Assembly: GCA_017652345.1 (NCBI GenBank)
Contig: JAGCBE010000476.1
Location: 1-43,233 of the forward strand
Origin: Methanobrevibacter sp.
GTDB taxonomy: Archaea > Methanobacteriota > Methanobacteria > Methanobacteriales > Methanobacteriaceae
DNA: 43,233 nucleotides
Reading direction: 5' to 3'
Program-made: the position numbers and the translations under genes
The notes under the pieces: model-generated
The model's database searches: none
What the model was told of the DNA's origin: nothing
What the model saw: only the letters and a program-made list of their open reading frames with translations
Part shown: piece after piece, positions 7,754-14,243 of the stretch
Position numbering within the stretch: position 1 is the stretch's first letter
How the letters are laid out: every line of letters starts with the position of its first letter

Positions 7754-7784
7754 AGAATTGTAAATAAACGAAAGGCGGTAAAAA

Positions 7785-7958
7785 ATGAAAAAATATGTAG
7801 TAACAGTAGATGTAACAATGAGTGGAGACATAGAAATAGAAGCTCCAAATGAAAAAGCAGCAGCAAAAATGGTACAAAGTATGTATTTCTCAGCAAGCGA
7901 TTTAAGAAATTTTCATGAATTAAATAAAGATATATATGAAGTTGAAGAAGTTAAATAG
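7785..7958 (+). CDS. DpnD/PcfM-like small protein (57 aa)
   Basis: The frame is fixed by a very strong site (AAAGGCGG, 6 bases before ATG). The protein starts MKKYVVTVDVTMSGDIEIEA, then NEKAAAKMVQ, and resembles the DpnD/PcfM family of small beta-alpha proteins found in phages and plasmids, whose role is unknown. The stop codon's G is the first base of the GC-rich hairpin at 7958-7980. It is the first gene of the accessory operon. Confidence 0.65.
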   Translation: MKKYVVTVDVTMSGDIEIEAPNEKAAAKMVQSMYFSASDLRNFHELNKDIYEVEEVK

Positions 7959-8006
7959 GTACCCATTACCGCCGGGTACCTCCCTCTTAGAGGGTTATAA
8001 TGGCGG
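7958..8006 (+). ncRNA. GC-rich structured RNA element, possible pseudoknot
   Basis: This segment stands out as GC-rich in a very AT-rich genome. It has a perfect 7-bp hairpin (GGTACCC at 7958-7964 with GGGTACC at 7974-7980) and a 5-bp hairpin (CCCTC at 7982-7986 with GAGGG at 7990-7994). The loop of the first hairpin ends in CCGCC (7969-7973), which can pair with GGCGG at 8002-8006, giving a nested pseudoknot. There is no U tract, so it is not a simple terminator. It sits between two small genes, directly before the ribosome site of the second, and may control translation or protect the mRNA. The structure is inferred by eye. Confidence 0.5.
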
Positions 8007-8025
8007 GAAGTGAAAGGAAAACAAT

Positions 8026-8178
8026 ATGAAATTAGAAGAATATTATAAATATTGTTTAAAAAGTATTAAAAATATAATAAAAGACGAACCAAAAAATAAT
8101 TATCAATATGAAACATTATTTATGATGATAGAAGATTATATTAAACAAGCAAAATTTGCTAAAGAAGGAACATTATAA
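8026..8178 (+). CDS. Small hypothetical protein (50 aa)
   Basis: The ATG follows GTGAAAGGAAAACAAT. The product is a short helical protein beginning MKLEEYYKYCLKSIKNIIKD. No family is recognised. It is translated from the mRNA just downstream of the structured element at 7958-8006, so its expression is the most likely target of that structure. Confidence 0.6.
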   Translation: MKLEEYYKYCLKSIKNIIKDEPKNNYQYETLFMMIEDYIKQAKFAKEGTL

Positions 8179-8200
8179 AATAAAGGAAAGGCGGTAAATT

Positions 8201-8488
8201 ATGGCAAGAAACAATCACGTAAAAACAATGAGAAATTATATTGAAAAAATGATGTTTAAAAATCAATGCGTAATAACTCATAAAACTATCTTAAAAGAAA
8301 CAAATGCAAATTGTTGTTATTCAGTTTTGAAAAGTTTGAGAAATTATTATGATATAGAAGAAAAGTGGATAGAAAAAGAAAATTGTCGTTTTAAAGAATA
8401 TACATTCAAAAGAAAGGAAGTGAAACAAAATGCCCAAGGTGTCGATATTTGGCGAGAATGCGAAGCTCATCAGCTTTCGCTTATATAG
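8201..8488 (+). CDS. Hypothetical protein (95 aa), possible winged helix
   Basis: The start has the strong AAAGGCGG site also used at 7785 and 40897. The first 60 residues are basic and helical (HVKTMRNYIEKMMFKNQ, then LKSLRNYYDIEEKWIE), which could form a small winged-helix DNA-binding unit. No definite match is recognised. The last 59 bases overlap another small frame that begins at 8430. Confidence 0.6.
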   Translation: MARNNHVKTMRNYIEKMMFKNQCVITHKTILKETNANCCYSVLKSLRNYYDIEEKWIEKENCRFKEYTFKRKEVKQNAQGVDIWRECEAHQLSLI

Positions 8489-8582
8489 TTGGGAAAAAGA
8501 GTTGGTACGAGAGTTTATAAAAAAAATAAGAGTTAAAAAACTTAAAGAAATTATGAGGAAAAGAAAATGCAAAAAACTTTAG
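8430..8582 (+). CDS. Small basic protein overlapping its neighbours (50 aa)
   Basis: An open frame with an AGAAAGGAAG site 11 bases upstream encodes a strongly basic peptide (MPKVSIFGENAKLISFRLYS, then Lys/Arg-rich). It overlaps the previous gene by 59 bases and the next by 16. Its codon use looks coding-like and it fills a gap that would otherwise be 78 bases of noncoding sequence in a tightly packed operon. It could be spurious. Confidence 0.45.
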   Translation: MPKVSIFGENAKLISFRLYSWEKELVREFIKKIRVKKLKEIMRKRKCKKL

Positions 8583-8812
8583 AACAAGAATTTGAAGAAC
8601 AAGTTTTTATACATAAATCATCTATAGTATTAGGTTGTCTTTTGAAATTTTATAAAGATGAGCAAGAAACAGGAGTAAGTATTCCAGAATTTTTAGATAA
8701 ATCTCCTGAAGAAAAAGCACAAGAACATTATTTCAAATTGCTGGCAAACAATAACAAACTCAATGAAGCATATAATGGTTGTTGGGAAAAATATGGAGCA
8801 TTACTTCCATGA
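8567..8812 (+). CDS. Hypothetical protein (81 aa)
   Basis: The ATG follows ATGAGGAAAAGAAA. The product is acidic and helical with a KSPEEKAQEHYFKLLANNNK segment and no Cys pairs except isolated residues. No function is evident. Its TGA overlaps the next ATG. Confidence 0.65.
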   Translation: MQKTLEQEFEEQVFIHKSSIVLGCLLKFYKDEQETGVSIPEFLDKSPEEKAQEHYFKLLANNNKLNEAYNGCWEKYGALLP

Positions 8813-8997
8813 CACGAGAGATGAATAAGCCTGATTGGTTAATGACAAAACATTATTGTTTGATATGTAGGCAAAACACAATACCTAAATGTGCAAATTG
8901 TTTATTTAATAAAAGCCTTCCTGAAAATAGAAAGCTAGACGATTGGATAAAGCCGTTTTTTGATAATTGTTGCAGAATGGAGAAGGTGGGAAGATGA
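8809..8997 (+). CDS. Small zinc-ribbon-like protein (62 aa)
   Basis: I place the start at the ATG of the ATGA overlap at 8809, with GGAG about 10 bases upstream; ATG at 8821 is possible. The core has CLICRQNTIPKCANCLF, two closely spaced CxxC pairs that would bind one zinc ion, and a later CC pair. Small zinc ribbons of this type often bind nucleic acid or proteins. No named family is recognised. Confidence 0.6.
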   Translation: MTREMNKPDWLMTKHYCLICRQNTIPKCANCLFNKSLPENRKLDDWIKPFFDNCCRMEKVGR

Positions 8998-9215
8998 AAG
9001 TATTGAAAATAATTGAAGCAATTCCCGCAAAAGAATATGGCTTATATTATCCTTTTCCCGAATTAAAGAATAATGAATACTATGCACCAAAGCTTAAAAA
9101 AGGTGGGTTTATTCGACCTACAAATGGAGAACCTTATTTATCAAAAGACAAAGGATTTTTTATGAATTTTGATAAAAAAACGGTCGATGTGGCAATAGTA
9201 GAATTAGAGGTTTAA
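8994..9215 (+). CDS. Hypothetical protein (73 aa)
   Basis: The ATG at 8994 overlaps the previous stop and follows GGAGAAGGTGGG. The protein begins MKVLKIIEAIPAKEYGLYYP and ends in a beta-rich segment TVDVAIVELEV. It resembles small phage proteins of unknown role found in early regions. I do not assign a function. Confidence 0.6.
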   Translation: MKVLKIIEAIPAKEYGLYYPFPELKNNEYYAPKLKKGGFIRPTNGEPYLSKDKGFFMNFDKKTVDVAIVELEV

Positions 9216-9218
9216 GCA

Positions 9219-9362
9219 ATGTGGCAAACAGTAGATTATAAAGGAAATACAGTTAAGTGGTACGAAGCGGAATTGATTGAGAAAATCAAAGCAACATGTA
9301 TAAAACGACCATATCAAGCATTAGACAAGATTTTAGAACTGATACAGGAGAATGAAAAGTGA
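9219..9362 (+). CDS. Small hypothetical protein (47 aa)
   Basis: It has a GAGG site 8 bases before ATG and begins MWQTVDYKGNTVKWYEAELI. The C-terminus is helical. It overlaps the next gene by 4 bases through a GTGA junction. Function unknown. Confidence 0.55.
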   Translation: MWQTVDYKGNTVKWYEAELIEKIKATCIKRPYQALDKILELIQENEK

Positions 9363-9484
9363 AAACAGAAGAAGAAATAAAAGACAAAATAATCGAGTTA
9401 TATAAAAAACGACAAACAGTCGGTTACTTAAAGAATACTGAATTTGGATTTTTAGAAGCTCTTGAATGGGTATTGGAGGAGTAA
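9359..9484 (+). CDS. Small hypothetical protein, GTG start (41 aa)
   Basis: The GTG at 9359 follows GGAG by 8 bases and makes a GTGA overlap with the previous stop. The peptide is helical and ends LEALEWVLEE. The tight coupling on both sides supports real translation despite the small size. Function unknown. Confidence 0.55.
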   Translation: MKTEEEIKDKIIELYKKRQTVGYLKNTEFGFLEALEWVLEE

Positions 9485-9486
9485 AA

Positions 9487-9906
9487 ATGGAAGATAGATT
9501 TAAGTTTAGAGTATTTCTTAAATATAATCAGATTATGTACGACATAGATAGTTATTGTTTTTTACAAGGACTTAATAAATGTGTTTTTCATTTTACAAAT
9601 GGTGGTCAAAAAACATTAAAGAACGATGATTTTATTCTTATGCAATGCACAAGACGAAAAGATAAGAACGGCAAACTGATTTATGAGGAGGATATAGTAA
9701 GGCTTAAGGCTAAAAATGGTATGACCTTTGATTATGCTGTAAAATTTAAAAATTACTGTTTTATTCTTGAATATATTAACGGCAAATTAAAAGGTACAAA
9801 AGCAAGAGATTTTGCGAAACAATATGCTCAACCACAGAAAATGTATGAACACGGTTATATGGTAATTGGCAACATATACGAGAACCCTGAACTATTGGAG
9901 GACTAA
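9487..9906 (+). CDS. YopX-family protein
   Basis: The ATG at 9487 follows TTGGAGGAG by 5 bases and is preferred over the upstream in-frame ATG. The core CTRRKDKNGKLIYEEDIVRL at about residues 56-75 and the C-terminal YMVIGNIYENPELLED are hallmarks of the YopX family (named from Bacillus phage SPbeta). YopX proteins are common in early regions of Gram-positive phages and their role is unknown. Length (139) fits. Confidence 0.85.
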   Translation: MEDRFKFRVFLKYNQIMYDIDSYCFLQGLNKCVFHFTNGGQKTLKNDDFILMQCTRRKDKNGKLIYEEDIVRLKAKNGMTFDYAVKFKNYCFILEYINGKLKGTKARDFAKQYAQPQKMYEHGYMVIGNIYENPELLED

Positions 9907-9908
9907 GA

Positions 9909-10061
9909 ATGATAGCTGAAGGTTTAGCAATGATTGGAATTATATACTTAGCATTTTTTATGGGGCTTGGTATTATCGCAATTATTATTAGCGGACTAAG
10001 AATTTTGTTAGAACTAATAAAAGAGAAAATTATTATTGGAGGACTAAATGAACGAAGTTAA
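9909..10061 (+). CDS. Single-pass membrane protein (50 aa)
   Basis: The peptide is dominated by one long hydrophobic segment (residues 3-33, Ile/Leu/Gly-rich), followed by a charged helix and a short tail that overlaps the next gene by 14 bases. The ATG follows the YopX stop directly. A membrane-acting early role, such as superinfection exclusion or a small holin-like peptide, is conceivable, but only the membrane location is supported. Confidence 0.55.
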   Translation: MIAEGLAMIGIIYLAFFMGLGIIAIIISGLRILLELIKEKIIIGGLNERS

Positions 10062-10299
10062 TATTGATGAAATTCGATATTTTATGTGGAGTGCTATTAA
10101 TAGCATATTGAATACATGCGGGAATAGTTATTCAAATAGTTGGTGTGAACACTTATTGTCTATTGCTAAAAAGTATAATGCTTATACGGGAAGAACAATA
10201 GGTAGTATTCAAGAACTAAAAGACCACATAGACGATAATCAAAAATTAAATGAAGAAATGATTGCTCTTGGTGATAAATTATTTAATAAATTTTTATAG
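10048..10299 (+). CDS. Hypothetical protein (83 aa)
   Basis: The start has a strong TTGGAGG site 5 bases upstream. The product begins MNEVNIDEIRYFMWSAINSI and is helical, with two Cys but no CxxC. Another gene with the same MNEV opening follows. Unknown function. Confidence 0.65.
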   Translation: MNEVNIDEIRYFMWSAINSILNTCGNSYSNSWCEHLLSIAKKYNAYTGRTIGSIQELKDHIDDNQKLNEEMIALGDKLFNKFL

Positions 10300-10311
10300 T
10301 GAGGTGACTAA

Positions 10312-10677
10312 ATGAACGAAGTAGAAAAGATGTATGAGAATGCAGGGATATTGAAAGAATGCTTATCACCTTGCTTAATAAATAAAACTTGGAGAAAATA
10401 TCACGATTGTCCTAATTGTAACAAAAGAAAAAATTACCCACCATTCACCGCAGAGAAACAGCTAGAGTTGATTAAGTTGCTTTCTTATTATTACAACATA
10501 ACTATTTCAAAGAACTTTGAAAATGATTATACTTTCCAATGCGAAGGTGATGATGTAAGGCGATATGTTTTTACAAGTGGTCAAGGCTTCGCAGAGCAAA
10601 TAGCGTCATTTATAAATATGTGCTATGAGCTTTTGCCAGAAGAAGAACGTAAGCAGATAAAGGAGATATTGGAATGA
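10312..10677 (+). CDS. Cys-containing hypothetical protein (121 aa)
   Basis: The N-terminal 40 residues hold CLSPCLINK and HDCPNCNKRK, which could bind zinc or an iron-sulfur cluster. The rest is mixed helix and strand. It begins after GTGAGGTGACTAA and overlaps the next gene by 4 bp. No family is recognised. Confidence 0.65.
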   Translation: MNEVEKMYENAGILKECLSPCLINKTWRKYHDCPNCNKRKNYPPFTAEKQLELIKLLSYYYNITISKNFENDYTFQCEGDDVRRYVFTSGQGFAEQIASFINMCYELLPEEERKQIKEILE

Positions 10678-11006
10678 CTAAACTAGAAATAAAAAATACA
10701 AAATATTGGGGTGGAGGTGTTCGCAGAACATTAGAAGTAATTCCTTTAAAAATAATTGGTGATATAAACAATGTGCCTATTGATAAAACTTATCAAAATA
10801 ATGGGTACAGAAGAATGGAAGATGGCACTTGGAAACATATTGAATGTATGTTGAAACTTCAAATAGAAGAACGTGGTTTTATTACACAAAGAACACATAA
10901 TTTGTATAAATCTTCTAAGAAAGGTTATTATTCCGTAGTTTGTCAACATAAAGTGTATTTTACTGATGAAGAAATAGAAAGTTTAGAATCGGAGGTAAGG
11001 GAATGA
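10674..11006 (+). CDS. Hypothetical protein (110 aa)
   Basis: The ATGA overlap with the previous stop and a GGAGATATTGGA site support this start. The product is rich in beta-strand patterns (RRTLEVIPLKIIGDI, KGYYSVVCQHKVYFTDEEI) and ends with an acidic helix. I do not recognise it. Confidence 0.65.
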   Translation: MTKLEIKNTKYWGGGVRRTLEVIPLKIIGDINNVPIDKTYQNNGYRRMEDGTWKHIECMLKLQIEERGFITQRTHNLYKSSKKGYYSVVCQHKVYFTDEEIESLESEVRE

Positions 11007-11284
11007 CACGTGAACGTGACCGCATTCAAGAGAATGCTAATAGATATATAGTAAAGAATTGTCCTGCATTTGTTTTAATGAGAACAGCAACAAGTGGAAC
11101 ATATTTTAATATGTGTGGAAATGCAAAAGGTCATATAAAATGTGCAGACTGTACCGACTGCGTTATAAAGCGAGTGATAGATAAGTGTAAAAGTACAAGT
11201 GATAGGTGGTTATATAATGCGCACGTTGAAAGTTTTGCAAAACAAATACTTGATATGTTTGATATAGAGGGGATAGGGGAATGA
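11003..11284 (+). CDS. Cys-rich hypothetical protein (93 aa)
   Basis: Six Cys occur, with CADCTDCVIKR as the central cluster, suggesting metal binding. It starts by an ATGA overlap after GGAGGTAAGG. It is followed by a secreted protein gene, also by overlap. Function unknown. Confidence 0.65.
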   Translation: MTRERDRIQENANRYIVKNCPAFVLMRTATSGTYFNMCGNAKGHIKCADCTDCVIKRVIDKCKSTSDRWLYNAHVESFAKQILDMFDIEGIGE

Positions 11285-11514
11285 AGAAAATTGTTGTATT
11301 ATTAATATTTTTATTTTGTATTACACCTGTTCGAGCACAAGAAAAGGTGATGGTTAACCCTTTTACTTATGTTTGCGATTTGGTAACAATTAAATTTCAA
11401 TCAATGACAAGTAAAATTCAGACCACAAAAGTAACAACAGAAGAAGGTACATATAGAATTTTTACTATAAGTAACTGCGAAGGTGTAAGCATTACAGCCG
11501 TAAAGATAAAATAA
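11281..11514 (+). CDS. Small exported protein with signal peptide (77 aa)
   Basis: Residues 1-19 are a textbook signal peptide: MKK, a hydrophobic core IVVLLIFLFCI, and a VRA cleavage site before QEK. The mature part is about 58 residues, beta-rich, with two Cys that could form a disulfide. Early-expressed phage exported proteins sometimes block superinfection or alter the envelope, but this is inference. It overlaps both neighbours. Confidence 0.65.
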   Translation: MKKIVVLLIFLFCITPVRAQEKVMVNPFTYVCDLVTIKFQSMTSKIQTTKVTTEEGTYRIFTISNCEGVSITAVKIK

Positions 11515-11528
11515 TGAGGAGTATTAAA

Positions 11529-11723
11529 GTGAGGGAAGCAATAATAGTAGCAATGATATTTGTTTTAGTAGGAATGTTTTCAGGTAGTATAATTGCTTGT
11601 TCTATATATGATGTTTATATGATAAATGCTTATTGTAGTACACATTGTAAACTAACAAGCGAATATTTGCAATGCAAAAAACAACCACTATATACACTTG
11701 TAAGGAAGGAGATAAATAAATGA
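11529..11723 (+). CDS. Membrane protein with Cys-rich tail, GTG start (64 aa)
   Basis: I choose GTG at 11529 because GAGGAG lies 8 bases upstream; the ATG at 11514 has no ribosome site. A single transmembrane segment (about residues 4-24, IIVAMIFVLVGMFSGSIIAC) is followed by a short domain with Cys residues (CSTHCKLTSEYLQCKK). It follows the exported protein gene and may act with it at the cell surface. Confidence 0.6.
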   Translation: MREAIIVAMIFVLVGMFSGSIIACSIYDVYMINAYCSTHCKLTSEYLQCKKQPLYTLVRKEINK

Positions 11724-11950
11724 CAGAGTATATGCCAAACTTGCCCGAGTGGGTATTAAAAGAAAAACCACATATAGCTAATTGTAAATATTGTGGAGCA
11801 GAAGCAATTTTGCGTGGTAAACCTGATTGGGAATGGTGGACGCACGAAATAAGATGTTCAAAATATTGCAAAGAAAGTAAACCTATGGATAGGTACGACA
11901 TAAAAGAACTTATTGAGAAATGGAACGAGTTAAATGAGGTAGAAGTATGA
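11720..11950 (+). CDS. Lar-like zinc protein (76 aa)
   Basis: The pattern CKYCGAEAILRG, then WWTHEIRCSKYCKES and DIKELIEKWNEL resembles the Lar family: two Cys pairs with a central Trp-rich strand and a C-terminal helix ending in EKWN. Lar of Rac prophage eases type I restriction. Family resemblance is moderate and anti-restriction activity here is inferred only. The ATG follows AGGAAGGAG closely. Confidence 0.5.
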   Translation: MTEYMPNLPEWVLKEKPHIANCKYCGAEAILRGKPDWEWWTHEIRCSKYCKESKPMDRYDIKELIEKWNELNEVEV

Positions 11951-12186
11951 CAGAAGAACAATGTGACTTTTATAAAGAATGTGAATGTGATTGTGACGGT
12001 GTTATAGAAAAAACAGAATGTTGCGAATGTTACAGACTACATAATTTTATAAAAATGCTTATAGGTGCAATAAATCAAGGTACAAAAAAGTTTGAGTATA
12101 AAGAAGCTCCGTTTTTACACGAAGCAATGGCAAAGTATTTTACATTTTGCACAGGATTAAACATTGATGAAGTGGAGGATTTATGA
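11947..12186 (+). CDS. Cys-rich acidic protein (79 aa)
   Basis: Nine Cys are packed mainly in the N-terminal half (ECECDCDGVIEKTECCECY), a likely metal-binding knot. The C-terminal half is helical. It starts by an ATGA overlap. No family is recognised. Confidence 0.6.
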   Translation: MTEEQCDFYKECECDCDGVIEKTECCECYRLHNFIKMLIGAINQGTKKFEYKEAPFLHEAMAKYFTFCTGLNIDEVEDL

Positions 12187-12788
12187 CAGAAGAAATAATA
12201 ATTGACGGTGTAAATGTAGCAGAGTGTGAATTTTATACTCCCACTTGTGTAAGTATGCATATTTGGGGAGAAACTACAAAGACAAACAAATGTGAGGAAA
12301 ATCATAACTGCTATTACAAGCAACTCAAACGCTTAGAGCAAGAACGTGACGAATTGAAAAAAGCTTGTGATAAATGTAAGTTGTTTGACATTGAAAAAAC
12401 AAATAGAGATTTACTTGAGCGGATTGATAAATTAGAGCATGAAAACAAAGAATTAAAAACTTGGTTAGAATCTAAAGAGAAGCAATTCAAACACTTAATT
12501 GAATATAACCAAAATAAAAAAGACCAAATTAAAACACTAAAATTTATGCTTTTTGATGAAAAAGAAATCCCAAAAGATAAATTTACTATGATGTATAGAA
12601 TTGCACAAAATGAAAGGCGAACAAGGTCGCATAGGGATTTATGCACCAATATAACAAAAAAATACCGCTCTAAATTGGAAGAAATAAGAGAGATAGCAGA
12701 TAAATGCAAAGAATGTTTAAATGAAGATGATAATTGTGGATGTGATTATTTAAGAATAGTACGCAAAATCAATGAGGTGTTAAGTTGA
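12183..12788 (+). CDS. Coiled-coil protein with Cys clusters at both ends (201 aa)
   Basis: A Cys-containing head (residues 14-43) is followed by a long coiled coil (about 45-110), then a basic segment and a C-terminal CKECLNEDDNCGCDY cluster. The opening is similar in style to the preceding small proteins. It could be a structural or DNA-binding accessory, but nothing specific is recognised. It overlaps the preceding gene and the next. Confidence 0.65.
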   Translation: MTEEIIIDGVNVAECEFYTPTCVSMHIWGETTKTNKCEENHNCYYKQLKRLEQERDELKKACDKCKLFDIEKTNRDLLERIDKLEHENKELKTWLESKEKQFKHLIEYNQNKKDQIKTLKFMLFDEKEIPKDKFTMMYRIAQNERRTRSHRDLCTNITKKYRSKLEEIREIADKCKECLNEDDNCGCDYLRIVRKINEVLS

Positions 12789-13156
12789 GTAATTGGCTAA
12801 AAATAAAAGACGTGGCAACTATATTAAATATTAGCAGCAGCAATTTACATACTCTTATTTGTAAAGAAGAATTTAAAGATTTAGTGATTTTTGACAAACC
12901 ATTTCGTATTAATTTTAATATAAAATTTATAAAACTTATTAATAAATATTTGCATAATAAAGAAAAAGTAGTCACAAGTATATCTAATCCTAAAGAATGG
13001 ACTCAATCATCAATTTATTGTTATAAAATAGGATGTAATTGCCAAAGGTGTGATATATATAAAATTATGGAAACCAAATGTCAAATGAAAATGGTAGTAT
13101 TAGAATTAGTTAGATTATATGGACCACCAAAAATAGAAAGGAATGATATATTATGA
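12785..13156 (+). CDS. Helix-turn-helix regulator-like protein, TTG start (123 aa)
   Basis: The TTG at 12785 overlaps the previous TGA and follows GAGGTG. The N-terminus LKIKDVATILNISSSNLHTL is a MerR/excisionase-type helix-turn-helix. The C-terminal part has YCYKIGCNCQRCDIYK and CQMKMVVLELVRLYGPP, a cysteine motif I associate with conserved uncharacterised proteins found upstream of terminase genes in Firmicutes-type phages. A late-gene regulator is a reasonable guess, not proven. Confidence 0.6.
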   Translation: MSNWLKIKDVATILNISSSNLHTLICKEEFKDLVIFDKPFRINFNIKFIKLINKYLHNKEKVVTSISNPKEWTQSSIYCYKIGCNCQRCDIYKIMETKCQMKMVVLELVRLYGPPKIERNDIL

Positions 13157-13350
13157 GTTATTGTGAATATTTTAAAGCAGCTATTAGAAATTTTTATAAT
13201 ACAAAAAAGCTTACACAAAAAGTAAAATCAGAAGCAAAATTATTAATAAAGCAATTTGAAATATCTGAAGCATATGATGAATTTGAAAATGAAGATGAAT
13301 ATAAAAACTTAAAAATTGAAATAAATAAAATTAGAGAATTAATTTTTTAA
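13153..13350 (+). CDS. Small hypothetical helical protein (65 aa)
   Basis: The ATG overlaps the previous stop and follows AGAAAGGA by several bases. The product is a charged helical peptide (KAAIRNFYNTKKLTQKVKSE). No function is evident. It precedes the glycosyltransferase gene by 11 bases. Confidence 0.6.
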   Translation: MSYCEYFKAAIRNFYNTKKLTQKVKSEAKLLIKQFEISEAYDEFENEDEYKNLKIEINKIRELIF

Positions 13351-13361
13351 AGGAGGTTAAT

Positions 13362-14147
13362 GTGAACAAGTATGAACAAGTAAAGGTCTTTATTCCTACT
13401 AAAGGAAGATTAGACAATGAAAAAACCTATAATATATTAGTAGAATTAGGTTTACAGCCTATGTTGGTTATTGAGCCGCAAGAAGTTGAAAAAGCAGCAA
13501 GTTTAGGATATCGATTTATTGTATTACCAGCAAATAATATGGGAATAACGTACTCAAGAAACTATATATTGAAAGAAGCTAAAGATATGGGGTTTGAATA
13601 TATTTGTATGGTGGATGATGACATCTCCCAGATGGGATACATTGTAGAAGGAAAAAGAATTAAAGATAATAAGGCATTTTTAAATGCGTTAGATAAATTT
13701 TTAGAGTTTAAAACCTGTGGAACAATGCAATATAACCAATTCGCTTGGTGTCAACCTAAACCAATAGTATATAATAGAGGATTAGAAGTTGTTTGGTTTT
13801 TATATATGCCGCAAATACAAAACGTAATTATTGAAGAAGACACAATTGAAGATAGAGATTTTAGCTTAGATATAATAATAAATCACAATGTTGAGACATT
13901 TAGATTAAATCATTTATATTTTAATGTACCATCTATAGGTGCTAATCCAGGCGGGATAGATTCACAAACTAGAGGAGAGAAACAATCTTATTGGGCAAGA
14001 AAAATGCAAAACAAATGGGGTGATAACATTATTTCAATAATACAAAAAACAAATGGATGGGATAATATTAAAATAAATTGGAGATATGTAGACAAATTAA
14101 TTAAAGAAAAAAGAGGCTGTTTACAAAATGATAAAAATGGTATATAA
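13362..14147 (+). CDS. TAGT/GREB1-like glycosyltransferase, predicted DNA-modifying
   Basis: The protein has a GT-A fold layout. VFIPTKGR opens the nucleotide-sugar site (residues 9-16), VIEPQEVEK follows (37-44), then NNMGITYSRNYIL (58-70) and the metal-binding VDDD (84-87) after a hydrophobic strand. Later blocks EDRDFSLDI (163-171) and NVPSIGANPGG fit the TET/JBP-associated glycosyltransferase (TAGT) group related to GREB1, which is proposed to glycosylate hydroxymethylated bases in phage DNA. GTG start with AAAGGAGG 5 bases upstream. No TET oxygenase is present, but a dCMP hydroxymethylase-like gene at 6479 could supply the substrate. The acceptor and sugar are not readable from sequence; a protein or cell-surface acceptor is the alternative. 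Confidence 0.72.
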   Translation: MNKYEQVKVFIPTKGRLDNEKTYNILVELGLQPMLVIEPQEVEKAASLGYRFIVLPANNMGITYSRNYILKEAKDMGFEYICMVDDDISQMGYIVEGKRIKDNKAFLNALDKFLEFKTCGTMQYNQFAWCQPKPIVYNRGLEVVWFLYMPQIQNVIIEEDTIEDRDFSLDIIINHNVETFRLNHLYFNVPSIGANPGGIDSQTRGEKQSYWARKMQNKWGDNIISIIQKTNGWDNIKINWRYVDKLIKEKRGCLQNDKNGI

Positions 14148-14148
14148 T
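14120..14148 (+). promoter_or_regulatory. Sigma70-type promoter for the packaging/head operon
   Basis: TTTACA (14120-14125) and TATAAT (14143-14148) are spaced by 17 bp and lie in the last codons of the glycosyltransferase gene. The -35 context is CTGTTTACAAAA, like the promoter at 42434, rather than the GTATTTACAAAT form of the early promoters. Transcription would begin near 14155, upstream of the zinc-ribbon gene and the terminase genes. Confidence 0.75.
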
Positions 14149-14189
14149 AGAAAAGTAGATATAGGCACAATATTTAATGTGGGAACGAG

Positions 14190-14243
14190 ATGTTGGAAGT
14201 TATATCTAAGATAGGAGAGCTATCTGAATACGATCTATTGTAA
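14190..14243 (+). CDS. Short leader frame (17 aa) overlapping the zinc-ribbon gene
   Basis: An ATG at 14190 opens a 17-codon frame encoding MLEVISKIGELSEYDLL, with a weak GTGGGAACGAG site. It ends at TAA 14241-14243, inside the next reading frame, which is shifted by +1. The peptide reads naturally into the zinc-ribbon sequence (YCKACKG) if one base is skipped. It may be a leader peptide, the first part of a frameshifted gene, or a sign of a one-base sequence error. Confidence 0.4.
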   Translation: MLEVISKIGELSEYDLL

